From assembly GCA_027452205.1 (NCBI GenBank), contig DAIDGV010000017.1:62001-126000 (forward strand): DNA of 64,000 bases. The letters are read 5' to 3'. Positions 53,892 to 62,485 of this stretch are shown here, in pieces. The stretch's first letter is position 1. Each line of letters begins with the position of its first letter. This DNA is from a candidate division FCPU426 bacterium. GTDB taxonomy: Bacteria > Oederibacteriota > Muellerivitia > Muellerivitales > Muellerivitaceae. Below the pieces are notes generated by a model. It did not search any database. It was not told where the DNA came from and saw only the letters and a program-made list of their open reading frames with translations. Both the position numbers and the translations under genes were made by a program.

Positions 53892-55209
53892 ATGACGACC
53901 AAGCCGGCTGACCGTATCCCGAATTATCAATCGTTGATTTCTCGTAAAACCCTTTTCTTGACGAGTTTGATCCTCGCGTTGGTCATTATTGGCTAGTTTG
54001 GGGATTTTTTGCGCTCCATCCGCTGGCACCACGCAGTATTACCATGGCCTGTGGGCCCGAAGGAAGTTCCTACTATATTTTTGGTAAACGCTACAAACGG
54101 CTTCTCGCCAAGCAGGGCATCGAGCTGAAACTGGTCCAGACCGCAGGGGGTGTGGAGAATCTGAATAAATTGCGTGACCCAAAGTCAGGTATCGATATCG
54201 CTTTTGTTGAAGGCGGCATCGCCACCGAAGAGGATGGACAGAATTTGATGTCGTTGGGCACGGTCAGTTATGAACCGATGTGGTGTTTCACCCGAAAAGC
54301 TTCCTCAGATCGATTATTAGCCCTAAGGGGAAAAAAGGTGTCGGTTGGCCCAGAAGGAAGCGATTCGCGGGCGATCATGGACGAGATTCTTAGGCGCAAT
54401 AGCTTTGACAAAGATCTGTTCCGAAAGTTGAGCCTGGACCCTGAAGAAGCCGTGAAAGCTTTACTGGACGGCCAGATCGACGCGGCGATCTTGGTTTCCT
54501 CTTGGGATTCACGGTTGTCCATCGCTTGATACGAGCCAAAGGCATTCACTTGGTTAGCTTTTCCCGAGCGGACGCTTATGTGGCGCTTTTCCCGTCATTG
54601 AGTAAATTGGTTCTTCCGGAAGGCGTGGCTGACCTGATCAATGATCGTCCGCCTCAAAACACGGTCCTCTTGTCTACCAAGGTCAGTTTGATAACCCGGC
54701 ATGATCTGAACCCCGCTATTCAATATCTTCTGCTGGAAACGGCATCCGAAGCTGATTCTCGGCCGGAAATATTCCAGGGTGCTGGGGAATTTCCGGCGCC
54801 CGAGGAGCACGAGATTCCTTTGAGCGCGGACGCCCGCCATTATTACAAGTCGGGTCGGCCTTTTTTACAACGTTATCTGCCCTTCTGGTTGGCGGCCCTG
54901 GTGGAACAGGCTTTTGTGCTTCTCATCCCGGTCCTGGGGCTGATGTATCCATTGGTGAAAAGTTTGATGTCCCTTTATAGCTGGACAAATCAACGTAAGA
55001 TATTCGTTATCTATGGGGAATTACATTGGCTGGAAGCCCAATTGGATAAAATGGAAGGACAACCGCCCACGGACGAGATGTTAACGCGGATGAAGAGCAT
55101 CGAGAATCGAACCCGGAAGCTTCGGGTTACGGCTAATTTAATCCCGATGGTCTATTCCCTCAAGGAAACCATCCAGTACGTCCGGGGTCGCTTGAACGAA
55201 CAAGGATAA
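53892..55209 (+). pseudogene. TAXI-family solute-binding protein gene broken by two single-base frameshifts
   Basis: Three frames together make one TAXI-type (TRAP-associated extracytoplasmic) binding protein. 53892-53996 gives the N-terminal basic and membrane segment; the next frame (about 53985-54529) carries ITMACGPEGSSYYIFG, TAGGVENLNKL and VGPEGSDSRAIMDEIL; the third (about 54505-55209) carries ADAYVALFPSLSKLVLPEGV and a C-terminal membrane-helix region, FLQRYLPFWLAALVEQ. Each junction is repaired by adding one base, near 53990 and near 54512. Either the gene is decaying or the assembly has two errors; other long genes here are intact. Confidence 0.75.
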
Positions 55210-55215
55210 GCCCTC

Positions 55216-55914
55216 ATGATCAATATTCGAAGATCGGACGAAAGAGGCCACACCCACATAGGTTGGTTGGATAGTTATCATACATTCTCGTTCGGAGACT
55301 ATTTGGATCCGGACCATCACGGTTTCAAAAGCCTTCGAGTCATCAACCAGGATAAGGTCGAACCTGGACAAGGTTTCGGTACCCACGGTCATCGGGATAT
55401 GGAGATCGTTTCTTACGTCCTGGAAGGTGAACTGGAGCATAAGGATAGTTTGGGGACCGGCTCCGTTATTCGACCCGGAGATGTCCAACGGATGAGCGCT
55501 GGCACGGGCGTTATGCACAGCGAACGCAATCCCTCAATGATCAATCCGGTCCGGTTTCTGCAGATATGGATATTTCCCAAAAAAACGGGACTTAAACCAA
55601 GTTATGAACAAAAACGATTCGGGGACGAACAAAAAAGGGGAAAGCTTTTATTGGTCGCGTCGCCGGACGGTCAAAATGGTTCGGTCACGATCCATCAAGA
55701 TGCCTTTATTTACTGCTCTATTCTTGAGTCGGGAATGTCGTTGACCTATTCGAACGACGCTGATCGTAGCGCTTGGGTCCAAATTACGCGAGGAAAGATC
55801 CTGCTCAACGGGAAGGAACTGGAGGCTGGAGACGGGGTTGCCGTAACGGGCAGGGAGACATTGGTCCTCGAAGGAAAAGAGAACAGCGAATTTTTGTTGT
55901 TCGACCTAGCTTGA
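55216..55914 (+). CDS. Pirin-family (YhhW-like) cupin protein
   Basis: This bicupin protein (232 aa) resembles E. coli YhhW, a quercetinase-like member of the pirin family. [13 protein letters not shown], the metal-binding [20 protein letters not shown] (residues about 54-73) and [15 protein letters not shown] provide three His and one Glu ligands. The C-terminal cupin ([16 protein letters not shown] type) is present. The native substrate is unknown. The ATG lies six bases after the broken gene's stop. Confidence 0.88.
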   Translation: MINIRRSDERGHTHIGWLDSYHTFSFGDYLDPDHHGFKSLRVINQDKVEPGQGFGTHGHRDMEIVSYVLEGELEHKDSLGTGSVIRPGDVQRMSAGTGVMHSERNPSMINPVRFLQIWIFPKKTGLKPSYEQKRFGDEQKRGKLLLVASPDGQNGSVTIHQDAFIYCSILESGMSLTYSNDADRSAWVQITRGKILLNGKELEAGDGVAVTGRETLVLEGKENSEFLLFDLA

Positions 55915-55929
55915 TTGAGAGAAATGGTC

Positions 55930-56184
55930 ATGGAAAAGAAGCGCGATATAACCAAACACTACTCGAATGGCGAGGTCACGGTAGTCTGGAAACCAAGCCT
56001 CTGTATCCACGCTGGCGCGTGTTTCATGGGTCTGCCCGATGTTTTCGATCCCAGTCGAAAGCCCTGGATCGATCCAAAGGCGGCGTCCACAGAGGCCATC
56101 AAAGCCCAGGTCGGCAAATGCCCCTCGGGTGCTCTTAGTCTTGGGCCGGGACGGGATATGTCATGGGGGAAGGGGTTGCTTTAA
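55930..56184 (+). CDS. Small single-cluster ferredoxin-like protein (Fer4_19 type)
   Basis: This 84-aa protein matches the divergent mono-cluster 4Fe-4S family, with KHYSNGEVTVVWKPSLCIHAGACFMGLP followed by FDP, WID and VGKCPSGAL. It has only three cysteines at the usual ferredoxin spacing; the CIHAGAC and KCPSGAL blocks hold them. The start could be ATG 55924 or 55930; I prefer 55930, seven bases after GAGAGA. The redox partner is unknown. The 3' end overlaps the convergent diguanylate cyclase by four bases. Confidence 0.8.
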   Translation: MEKKRDITKHYSNGEVTVVWKPSLCIHAGACFMGLPDVFDPSRKPWIDPKAASTEAIKAQVGKCPSGALSLGPGRDMSWGKGLL

Positions 56185-57293
56185 AGCGTCGTGGTCTCTC
56201 GTAGATGGATCGGGCCTAACTGGTTCCGGCCCAGGTTTTTTGCCTCGTAAAGGCTTTTGTCGGCAGCCAATGTCAGTTCGTGAAGGTCCTCGGACGTTTC
56301 GGGAAAACAGGCCGCGCCCAGGCTGATGGTGATGGGCACGGACTGGGGTGAATCGTGGGAAAATGCGACCTCTTGTACAAGACGGTCACCGATCAACCGG
56401 GTCTTATCCATAGCGGTGTCCGGCAGAATGAACGCGAATTCCTCGCCGCCTATCCGGGCAATTATATCGATATTCCTCAGGGATGAGCGCAAAGTAGAAG
56501 CCACCCTGCGTAGTACGTCATCGCCCACAGGGTGCCCCCAACGATCATTGATGGCCTTGAAATGATCCAAGTCGCCGTAAAGTAGGCCCATGGACAAGCC
56601 GTGTCGGACAGACCGTTTGAATTCTATTTTCAAGGTTTCCTCGAAATAACGGCGATTATGAAGTCCGGTCAAGGGATCCGTAATGGTCAAGGCGGTTACC
56701 TTTTCGTACAACCGAAAGGATTCGATAGCTAAACCAACCTGGGCGGCAAAATGGACGAGGTTTTGCATATCGCGGCGATCGATCTGTCGTTGGGTGAAAA
56801 GGTTGTCGGCCGCTAAGACACCAATGGTCTTAAAATAATCCACCTTGATAGGAAGTTGCGCGGAACAGAATGACTTTTCCCTTAAATCCTGGTCACCGAG
56901 TTCTTCATGGACATGTTTTTTATTTTCGTGACCACAACCCCATTGGGCATAGCCGTGAATCAGGTCTGAGAACCAGCGAGCGCTTTTTTTAGAGATGCAG
57001 GGAAAACCCTTGTCGGAAAATTCATAACGGCCTTGGGTATCAACGCCGATCACATGCTCAATGGCGTCACCCTGCTCCGTGAGTAAGATAATGCCCGCAC
57101 GGTCAAAACCGAGCCCATTAATGGCGAGATCGATGACCGAACGAAGCACATCTTCGAATGATTGGTTATAACGGATACTTTCGAGCACTTTGCGGTATAT
57201 CGAGAGCTCGTTCATAAGACGCTTTTTTTGTGATCGAAGTTTTTTCTCTTGGAGTTTCAGTTTTTTTAGATCGTGATCATGGGTGGTCATCAT
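56181..57293 (-). CDS. Diguanylate cyclase with GAF-type sensor domain
   Basis: This is a predicted soluble cyclic-di-GMP synthase (370 aa). A short basic coiled coil (about residues 8-35) leads into a GAF-like domain (about 45-200) with a Cys/His-rich patch (WGCGHENKKHVH, SFCSAQLP). A GGDEF domain (about 208-365) has the active motif RIGGEEFAF. RNID lies five residues before it, the RxxD inhibitory site for product feedback. The start is ATG 57293 after GAGGT; the frame is open further upstream to 57446. Confidence 0.92.
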   Translation of the reverse strand: MMTTHDHDLKKLKLQEKKLRSQKKRLMNELSIYRKVLESIRYNQSFEDVLRSVIDLAINGLGFDRAGIILLTEQGDAIEHVIGVDTQGRYEFSDKGFPCISKKSARWFSDLIHGYAQWGCGHENKKHVHEELGDQDLREKSFCSAQLPIKVDYFKTIGVLAADNLFTQRQIDRRDMQNLVHFAAQVGLAIESFRLYEKVTALTITDPLTGLHNRRYFEETLKIEFKRSVRHGLSMGLLYGDLDHFKAINDRWGHPVGDDVLRRVASTLRSSLRNIDIIARIGGEEFAFILPDTAMDKTRLIGDRLVQEVAFSHDSPQSVPITISLGAACFPETSEDLHELTLAADKSLYEAKNLGRNQLGPIHLRETTTL

Positions 57294-57550
57294 AAACACC
57301 TCAAGAAACATATCCGAATATTCAAACCTCAATAATAGTTTAAATCTATTAACGGAAACGCGGCGCGGAATGAATGCGGCAACATAATTTTGGCGCGCAT
57401 AAAGGTTGCCATGTTCGAATTGAAAACGATCAATTGTTTTTGGCATAGAGTTTCGAGCGGGTTTTGCTCAAGAAAGGTATGAGGTAATCGATTGAGGCGA
57501 ATGGACCTGCTCTTAGGTTACAATGTCCCAATCTTAAATTTGGGGGTAAT
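57294..57550. other. Non-coding gap between diguanylate cyclase and secreted protein gene
   Basis: About 257 bases between divergent genes, A/T-rich near the cyclase start. TACAAT at 57519-57524 could be a -10 box for the plus-strand gene, but no -35 box is at the right distance. I see no RNA gene or repeat in it. Confidence 0.4.
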
Positions 57551-58246
57551 GTGAACAACCTGTTTGTTAAACTTTCCTTGGGTTATGCCTTGTTTTTGTT
57601 TTTGTCGGGAGCCGTGCCAACGCAGGGCGAAACGCTTTCGGTTAATTCACCAGGAACGGTCTTTGTTCGCGAAAAGGTAAAAGAGCTAAAAATATTCCGA
57701 GAAGTATTTCAAGAACAAAAAAGTAACCTGAAGTCCCATGGATTTTCCGCTTATAGTCTTCACCAGGACCTGAAGGATCCGATGATCGTCATCCTCACCA
57801 TGAAATGCTCGAATATGGCCCGTGGCGTCGATTTTGTCCGTTCGCCGGAATATATGGCCGCTTTTGAAAAGGCTGGGGCCCGGATTCCTCAGGTTTGGTG
57901 CGGGGTGGACGTGACCGAACGGCACTACAGTGATCAACCTCAAATGAAGGGTGGTATCGTGATCGCCCGGAATGAGGTGAGGGATTTTGGGTTTTGGAAG
58001 ACCTGTTTCTACAAAGAGGATGGGGGGAAGCACAATCATCCGGGAAGAAAATATAAGAACAGTAATTACAGTATCCACTATTTGGCGGGCGCGCCGGACG
58101 TGGCCATTGTCGTCCATGAGGCGTCGGATGTTTCCAAGGCGCCTGTTTTCATGGATTCGGACCCGATGGTCGGAGAAATGGAATCGACCGGGGTCGTTGG
58201 TTTGGAGATTTGGTATGGCAAGAACCTGGAAGAAGGATCGTTCTGA
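57551..58246 (+). CDS. Secreted protein of two repeated alpha/beta domains (ABM-like), function unknown
   Basis: I do not recognise a named family (231 aa). A signal peptide (LGYALFLFLSGAVPTQG) is followed by two related segments of about 90 residues. One starts at VFVREKVKELKIFREVF and ends at QVWCGVDV; the other starts at IVIARNEVRDFGFWKTCF and ends at GLEIWYG. Each has the beta-alpha-beta-beta rhythm and aromatic ends of dimeric alpha/beta-barrel (antibiotic-monooxygenase-like) domains. The GTG start follows a GGGGGT site. It ends 14 bases before the diiron protein gene, inside whose frame it lies. Confidence 0.65.
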   Translation: MNNLFVKLSLGYALFLFLSGAVPTQGETLSVNSPGTVFVREKVKELKIFREVFQEQKSNLKSHGFSAYSLHQDLKDPMIVILTMKCSNMARGVDFVRSPEYMAAFEKAGARIPQVWCGVDVTERHYSDQPQMKGGIVIARNEVRDFGFWKTCFYKEDGGKHNHPGRKYKNSNYSIHYLAGAPDVAIVVHEASDVSKAPVFMDSDPMVGEMESTGVVGLEIWYGKNLEEGSF

Positions 58247-58260
58247 AAAAAGGGGGGGGC

Positions 58261-59031
58261 GTGGGTGATGTAACGTCTACACATGAAGGTTTAAAAGTAC
58301 CCTCTTACACGAGGTGGACCGATGAGGCGGTGATGAAATTCACGCCGAATGAGTATATGCAAGCGCTTTATCACCGAGCTAAGGATATCGGCGACGACCT
58401 TTATGATTCCAGAAAATATGAATTCATCCGACTCGACCCAGAGGTTTATCGGGAGGCTTTGGTCACTTATATGCGGCGGCGAGCCTGGAGCGAATGGTAT
58501 TTCGGTACGGTTGCCCAAGCCCGGCAAATAATGCTGCTCCCCGAAGATCAAGTGGACCTGAAACTTCGACTGGCACGACAAATCCGGGACGAAGTAAGGC
58601 ATTACGATGTTTTTGCCCAACAGTTAAAGCGTTTCGATGCCGAACCCCGTATCGCCGAGTTCGTCCTGCCCGAGATATTGGTGCGGATGCAAAAGGTACA
58701 AATGGAGGCGGAGACGGCCCCGGAATTAGCCGCGGCCAACCAATTCGCGGGAGAGATCGTGTTGTCCTCTATGACCGACCTGGAAACCAGCATCTTCAAG
58801 GTTCTTTTCGATAAAGAGCTCATGGACGCGGTGATCGACATCGAGAAGGACGAACCGCCGCACATCGCCAATGGAAGGGATATGGTGCTTTTGTTCTGCG
58901 ATACTTTGGACCACCGCCGTCGTTTGGCCGCTTCCCAAGAAAAATACCTGACGGCCATGATGCAGCTTCACTTTACGGAGATCATCAAACTGGGCTGCCG
59001 CAGGGTCGCGCCTTTACCGGTCTTCGAGTAG
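58261..59031 (+). CDS. Ferritin-like diiron-type protein
   Basis: This all-helical 256-aa protein has the ligand order of a carboxylate-bridged diiron four-helix bundle: Glu78 (SEWYFG), Glu111-x-x-His114 (RDEVRHYDVF), Glu165 (FAGEIVLSS) and Glu198-x-x-His201 (KDEPPHIANG). This supports an oxidase, oxygenase or iron-handling role; the substrate is unknown. The GTG start at 58261 is preceded by A6-G8, the longest homopolymer pair I noticed here; the G-run doubles as ribosome binding site. It precedes a small zinc-ribbon gene. Confidence 0.75.
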   Translation: MGDVTSTHEGLKVPSYTRWTDEAVMKFTPNEYMQALYHRAKDIGDDLYDSRKYEFIRLDPEVYREALVTYMRRRAWSEWYFGTVAQARQIMLLPEDQVDLKLRLARQIRDEVRHYDVFAQQLKRFDAEPRIAEFVLPEILVRMQKVQMEAETAPELAAANQFAGEIVLSSMTDLETSIFKVLFDKELMDAVIDIEKDEPPHIANGRDMVLLFCDTLDHRRRLAASQEKYLTAMMQLHFTEIIKLGCRRVAPLPVFE

Positions 59032-59035
59032 TCCT

Positions 59036-59182
59036 GTGTTCTGCAGACGCTGCAAGATCAAAATGCGGGAAATGGCCCATTCGGCCCATAAGAAACGCAA
59101 GTTCGTTTGCCCTCATTGCGGCGGGGTTCGGATGATGGGCGGTAAGGAAAAGGCCAGCGACCGCCGCAGAAAAGGTTACTGA
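59036..59182 (+). CDS. 48-aa zinc-ribbon protein
   Basis: This is a short frame from GTG 59036 to TGA 59182, directly after the diiron gene. It encodes two CxxC knuckles, CRRC at residues 3-6 and CPHC at 25-28, with a strongly basic body and tail (KKRK, DRRRKGY). The product could bind zinc and nucleic acid or act as a metal-site partner. Its end overlaps the convergent haem-oxygenase-like gene by seven bases. Confidence 0.55.
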   Translation: MFCRRCKIKMREMAHSAHKKRKFVCPHCGGVRMMGGKEKASDRRRKGY

Positions 59183-59859
59183 GGTTCGGCCGCCTCTAAA
59201 ACATGTTGGGTGAGATGATCGAAATAGGTCTCCCAAACCGCTAAGCCGAATCGGAATCCTTCCACAACCGCATTCCAGCTGACCTCTGTTCGGGCTTCCC
59301 GGGCGATCGTGACGATGATCTCTTTCACATGCTCTTCTTCCAAAACCAAGTGTTTGGTGAAGTATTCCTGATCCGCTTGGGGATAGTTGGATTCGATGAC
59401 CCGGTAAATACGTGACAAGGCCGGCTGCGCCAAGAATTCGCCCGCAGCCAAAGCCCCTAGAACTGATGAAGTACTTTCGCTCCCGCTGATGTACTCAAAC
59501 AAATGTGACCGCCACTCTTGGGAAAATGGATTTTCTGTTGTACTGGCGGGAGTTAGACCAGCACTGGTTAGGAACTTACGATAAATGGCATGGTGGGTTC
59601 GGGTCACATCGCCTTCACCACATTCTTGGTATAGGTTAACCGCCAGAACGGTGCGTGTTGTCTCGTCCTTCATCCGGGAGGCACCCAGCGCGATCAGGGC
59701 GGGAAAACTTTCGACTAGGGTGTCAAAAGAAAGCAGGAAACGTTCGCAAAGGGCGGGGCCAATCAGGTCGGGTTTCCAGGAACGGAAAAAGGCCGAATGA
59801 TCAATAAAATCATCGATCAAACCTTCCAGGGTACGACGCATTTCGATCTCGTTCCGCAT
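59176..59859 (-). CDS. Haem-oxygenase-like iron-containing redox enzyme (HDO superfamily)
   Basis: This 227-aa all-helical protein resembles the iron-containing redox enzyme family (Haem_oxygenas_2; haem-oxygenase-like diiron oxidases). The expected metal ligands are visible: NLYQECGEG and RTHHAIYRKFL (Glu79, His89 or 90), GEFLAQ (Glu141), and YFTKHLVLEEEHVKE (His170, Glu174, His177). Relatives do oxidative C-C or N chemistry on small molecules; the substrate here is unknown. It is convergent with the diiron/zinc-ribbon pair. Confidence 0.78.
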   Translation of the reverse strand: MRNEIEMRRTLEGLIDDFIDHSAFFRSWKPDLIGPALCERFLLSFDTLVESFPALIALGASRMKDETTRTVLAVNLYQECGEGDVTRTHHAIYRKFLTSAGLTPASTTENPFSQEWRSHLFEYISGSESTSSVLGALAAGEFLAQPALSRIYRVIESNYPQADQEYFTKHLVLEEEHVKEIIVTIAREARTEVSWNAVVEGFRFGLAVWETYFDHLTQHVLEAAEPQ

Positions 59860-59867
59860 TGATGTCC

Positions 59868-61010
59868 TTATTTTGATAATGCTTTCAATTTCTTTTCAAT
59901 GTTGAGGACCTCGGGATGAGTTGGATCGAAGGTTTTTTCGAGGATATTCTTGGCCTTTTTCAAATTTTCTTGGGCTTTGGAAGGTTGTTGATCTTTTTCT
60001 TGGACAGCAGCGAGGTCTTCCAAACACAGGGCCACCAAGGGGTGGTCGGCGCCATAAGTGGCAGTACGTATCTTCAACACCCGATTTAACAAGGCGGCCG
60101 ATTTCTTGTACTGGCCTAAAGCGAAATCGATCTGGGCGGCCAAGTGCAAAGTCCGGACGGACCGATAATCATTCTCGCCCAAGAACTTGGACAAATCCAC
60201 AGCCGCTTGTTGGTAAAGCTGGTTCGCTTCATCGGTCTTTCCGTGAGTCCGATAAAAATCAGCTAGAAGTACCGACGTGCGAGTGATGTCCGGGGACCCG
60301 GTGGGTAGTTTCTTTTGGCGTATGCCAAGAGCCCACTTGAGGTCACTTTCGGCATCATTGGGGTTTGTGCTAGCTTCAGCCTTTGCTCGTAGTTCTAGGC
60401 TTGGAACTAACCGGAGATCCGATCTTCCAAGGATCTTTATTTGGATATCGACCAATCGTTTCAAAAGGGGCAAGGCGTCATTGTCTCTGTTTTCGATCGC
60501 ATAAAGCTGGCCCTGGCCAAATAAACTGGGTACGACCGCCAATGGGTCGTTCTCGGCGGCTTTTTCTTGAATGGATGTTGCGCGGTTATAGTCCAGTTCG
60601 GCGTCCGAATAATGTCCCATGTCGGTCTCGACCCCTGCCAGATCATCCAGCGATTCGGCGACCTTAGGATCGTCGGGTCCAAGGACCTTCTCGAGGATGG
60701 CCAAACCCCACTTGTAATTGGCTAAGGCCTTTTGGTATTGGGCGCAATGCCGCTGAAGTGTGGCCAGATCGTTGAGGACCGGGACAAGGGCAGGGTGTAC
60801 GGGTCCATACTTTTCTTGGGTGATCTTCAGGGCGCGTTCTTCGGTCGCGGCTTCCTTATCGAAAAGACCGTCTTGGACCCCAGCGGCCGCCGCAGTGCGA
60901 GTGATCGAAAGCAGGTCCGTATCCAACATCGGTTCAGCCTGGGCAGGTGCCAAGCTCAACAAGAAGAGAGAGGCGATAATCGGGGTTAGCAGAGAATTGT
61001 ATTTCGTCAT
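59868..61010 (-). CDS. Secreted TPR protein (kinesin-light-chain-type repeats)
   Basis: A signal peptide (IIASLFLLSLAPAQAE) precedes six to seven TPR units of about 42 residues. The recurrent pattern is ALKIxExxxGxxHPxLVPxLxDLA, for example at residues about 60-85, 100-127 and 305-330. Such repeats form protein-binding solenoids in the periplasm (380 aa). No catalytic domain is visible. Its ATG overlaps the stop of the upstream secreted protein (ATGA), so the two are produced together and may interact. Confidence 0.85.
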   Translation of the reverse strand: MTKYNSLLTPIIASLFLLSLAPAQAEPMLDTDLLSITRTAAAAGVQDGLFDKEAATEERALKITQEKYGPVHPALVPVLNDLATLQRHCAQYQKALANYKWGLAILEKVLGPDDPKVAESLDDLAGVETDMGHYSDAELDYNRATSIQEKAAENDPLAVVPSLFGQGQLYAIENRDNDALPLLKRLVDIQIKILGRSDLRLVPSLELRAKAEASTNPNDAESDLKWALGIRQKKLPTGSPDITRTSVLLADFYRTHGKTDEANQLYQQAAVDLSKFLGENDYRSVRTLHLAAQIDFALGQYKKSAALLNRVLKIRTATYGADHPLVALCLEDLAAVQEKDQQPSKAQENLKKAKNILEKTFDPTHPEVLNIEKKLKALSK

Positions 61011-62203
61011 GGCGTAAACCTTGGTTCGTCTTGGATCGGTAAAGGCGTGGGGATCGCCTTGTACTCACGGTCGGGCGGAGCGGGGCAGGGAGAGTTATCG
61101 GCGGTGACGTTGGCGTCCCGTTCGAATTCATCGATCCAGCGGAAAGGATCCTCTCCATTGGTCGAGTAGACGGCTCGGGAAAGGTGAGGGCCGCCATCAA
61201 AGGTCAGGTCAGCCGCGCCAGCCAATCCGCCCGAATTGCCGACATCCGATATCGCGTAACAATCCTCACAGCCGACCGAGTTGTCGGCGATATGACCTGA
61301 ATCGCTTTGGAGCACATAGAACCAACATTCCGCTCGGAAGCTGTTAGAGGTCGGCATGGGAATACCAACCGTTACCCATTGGAAATGGGACGAAACTTCC
61401 TTTGTCGCTTGGACCATTTGGCTGTAATAGGGGATAGCCTTGTGCATATAAAAGTCATTGATGAGCACGTTGAATTTAAGTGGTGTGGTCGGGTTACCTT
61501 GCTTTTTTATCCGAAAAGCGACGGATTGGACCTGGCAAGGACAATGGAAATGAAGACATTCCCCTTGGGTCGTTTTGCCAAATATAGGTTTTATCCCCGG
61601 ATCGTCATAGGGATTGCCTTGGGATTGGTCGCCTTGACCATAGACCGCATAAACAGGTTCTTGGTCCAGTAGAGCCCATTTTTTATCTTTGAAAGCAAGC
61701 GAGTTGGCTTGTGGATCGGGACTGCCGTCGTTCGGATGGATCTTATTCAGTGTATCAGTGGTCAGGAAAGAGGCGTAGTTGGAAACACCGATAACCGCAA
61801 CGGGATGGCCTCCTCCTCGAAGCATGTCCGGCTCTAAGACCAAGTGGTAGACCTTGCCTTTGACGAGGGGAAAGGGGTCCAGGGGTATGGTTGTCCAAGT
61901 TTGACTTTTTGGAACGAAGCTATAAGCGGTCAGGGGTGTTCCGGAAGGTTCGCCATCCTTGTCCTCTTGCAGACTTATCAAATAGGCCGGTGCATGGATG
62001 CTCTCAACGCAGAAGACCGCCGCGGCGTTAGCGGTCATGTCCGCTTGGCAAGTGAATCGATAGGACAATTTTTGTTCTGAATTTTGGAGAGGGGTAGCGA
62101 GTCTCTTGTTCGCAATGAACCGATTTCCGAATTCCGCATGCGAAAGAGGGCAAAACAGGAAAACGGTTACCAATGTTAGGGCTAATCGATAAAAAAGTCT
62201 CAT
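61007..62203 (-). CDS. Secreted protein of unknown function
   Basis: I do not recognise this 398-aa product. A clear signal peptide (LALTLVTVFLFCPLSHAE) is followed by a beta-rich body with many aromatic/Gly/Pro turns. A Cys/His patch lies at ECLHFHCPCQV (residues about 217-227), and CEDC near residue 314 may form a disulfide or metal site. The C-terminus is Pro-rich. It is the first gene of a two-gene operon with the TPR protein. An extracellular carbohydrate- or cell-surface role is only a guess. Confidence 0.7.
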   Translation of the reverse strand: MRLFYRLALTLVTVFLFCPLSHAEFGNRFIANKRLATPLQNSEQKLSYRFTCQADMTANAAAVFCVESIHAPAYLISLQEDKDGEPSGTPLTAYSFVPKSQTWTTIPLDPFPLVKGKVYHLVLEPDMLRGGGHPVAVIGVSNYASFLTTDTLNKIHPNDGSPDPQANSLAFKDKKWALLDQEPVYAVYGQGDQSQGNPYDDPGIKPIFGKTTQGECLHFHCPCQVQSVAFRIKKQGNPTTPLKFNVLINDFYMHKAIPYYSQMVQATKEVSSHFQWVTVGIPMPTSNSFRAECWFYVLQSDSGHIADNSVGCEDCYAISDVGNSGGLAGAADLTFDGGPHLSRAVYSTNGEDPFRWIDEFERDANVTADNSPCPAPPDREYKAIPTPLPIQDEPRFTP

Positions 62204-62485
62204 GGGCTTTATCCTATCCAGAATTCGATTAAATGGCTCAACTTTGAGAAGTCACCTCTGATTTTTTTGAGACTCGAAAGTTAGAAATAGTTGTAAAAAA
62301 ATGACAAGAATCATACAAAGTCAAAGTATAATTATATTGTCGGTTAAATATAAGAAATGAAAATGCCAATCAAATAGCCTGCGATTTGGGACTATTTGTG
62401 TCCTTTGCTTAAAACGATTTCAATAATTTACTAGTATTAAATTTGATCAAAACAACTCCGTTGAATGCCTTCGAGGGAGTTCGTG
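62204..62485. other. AT-rich divergent intergenic region
   Basis: This 282-base A/T-rich gap sits between the divergently read secreted-protein operon and the surface protein. It must hold promoters in both directions; several TATAAT-like boxes (for example TATAAT at about 62327-62332) occur, but none has a convincing partner box. No RNA gene or repeat is visible. Confidence 0.4.
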
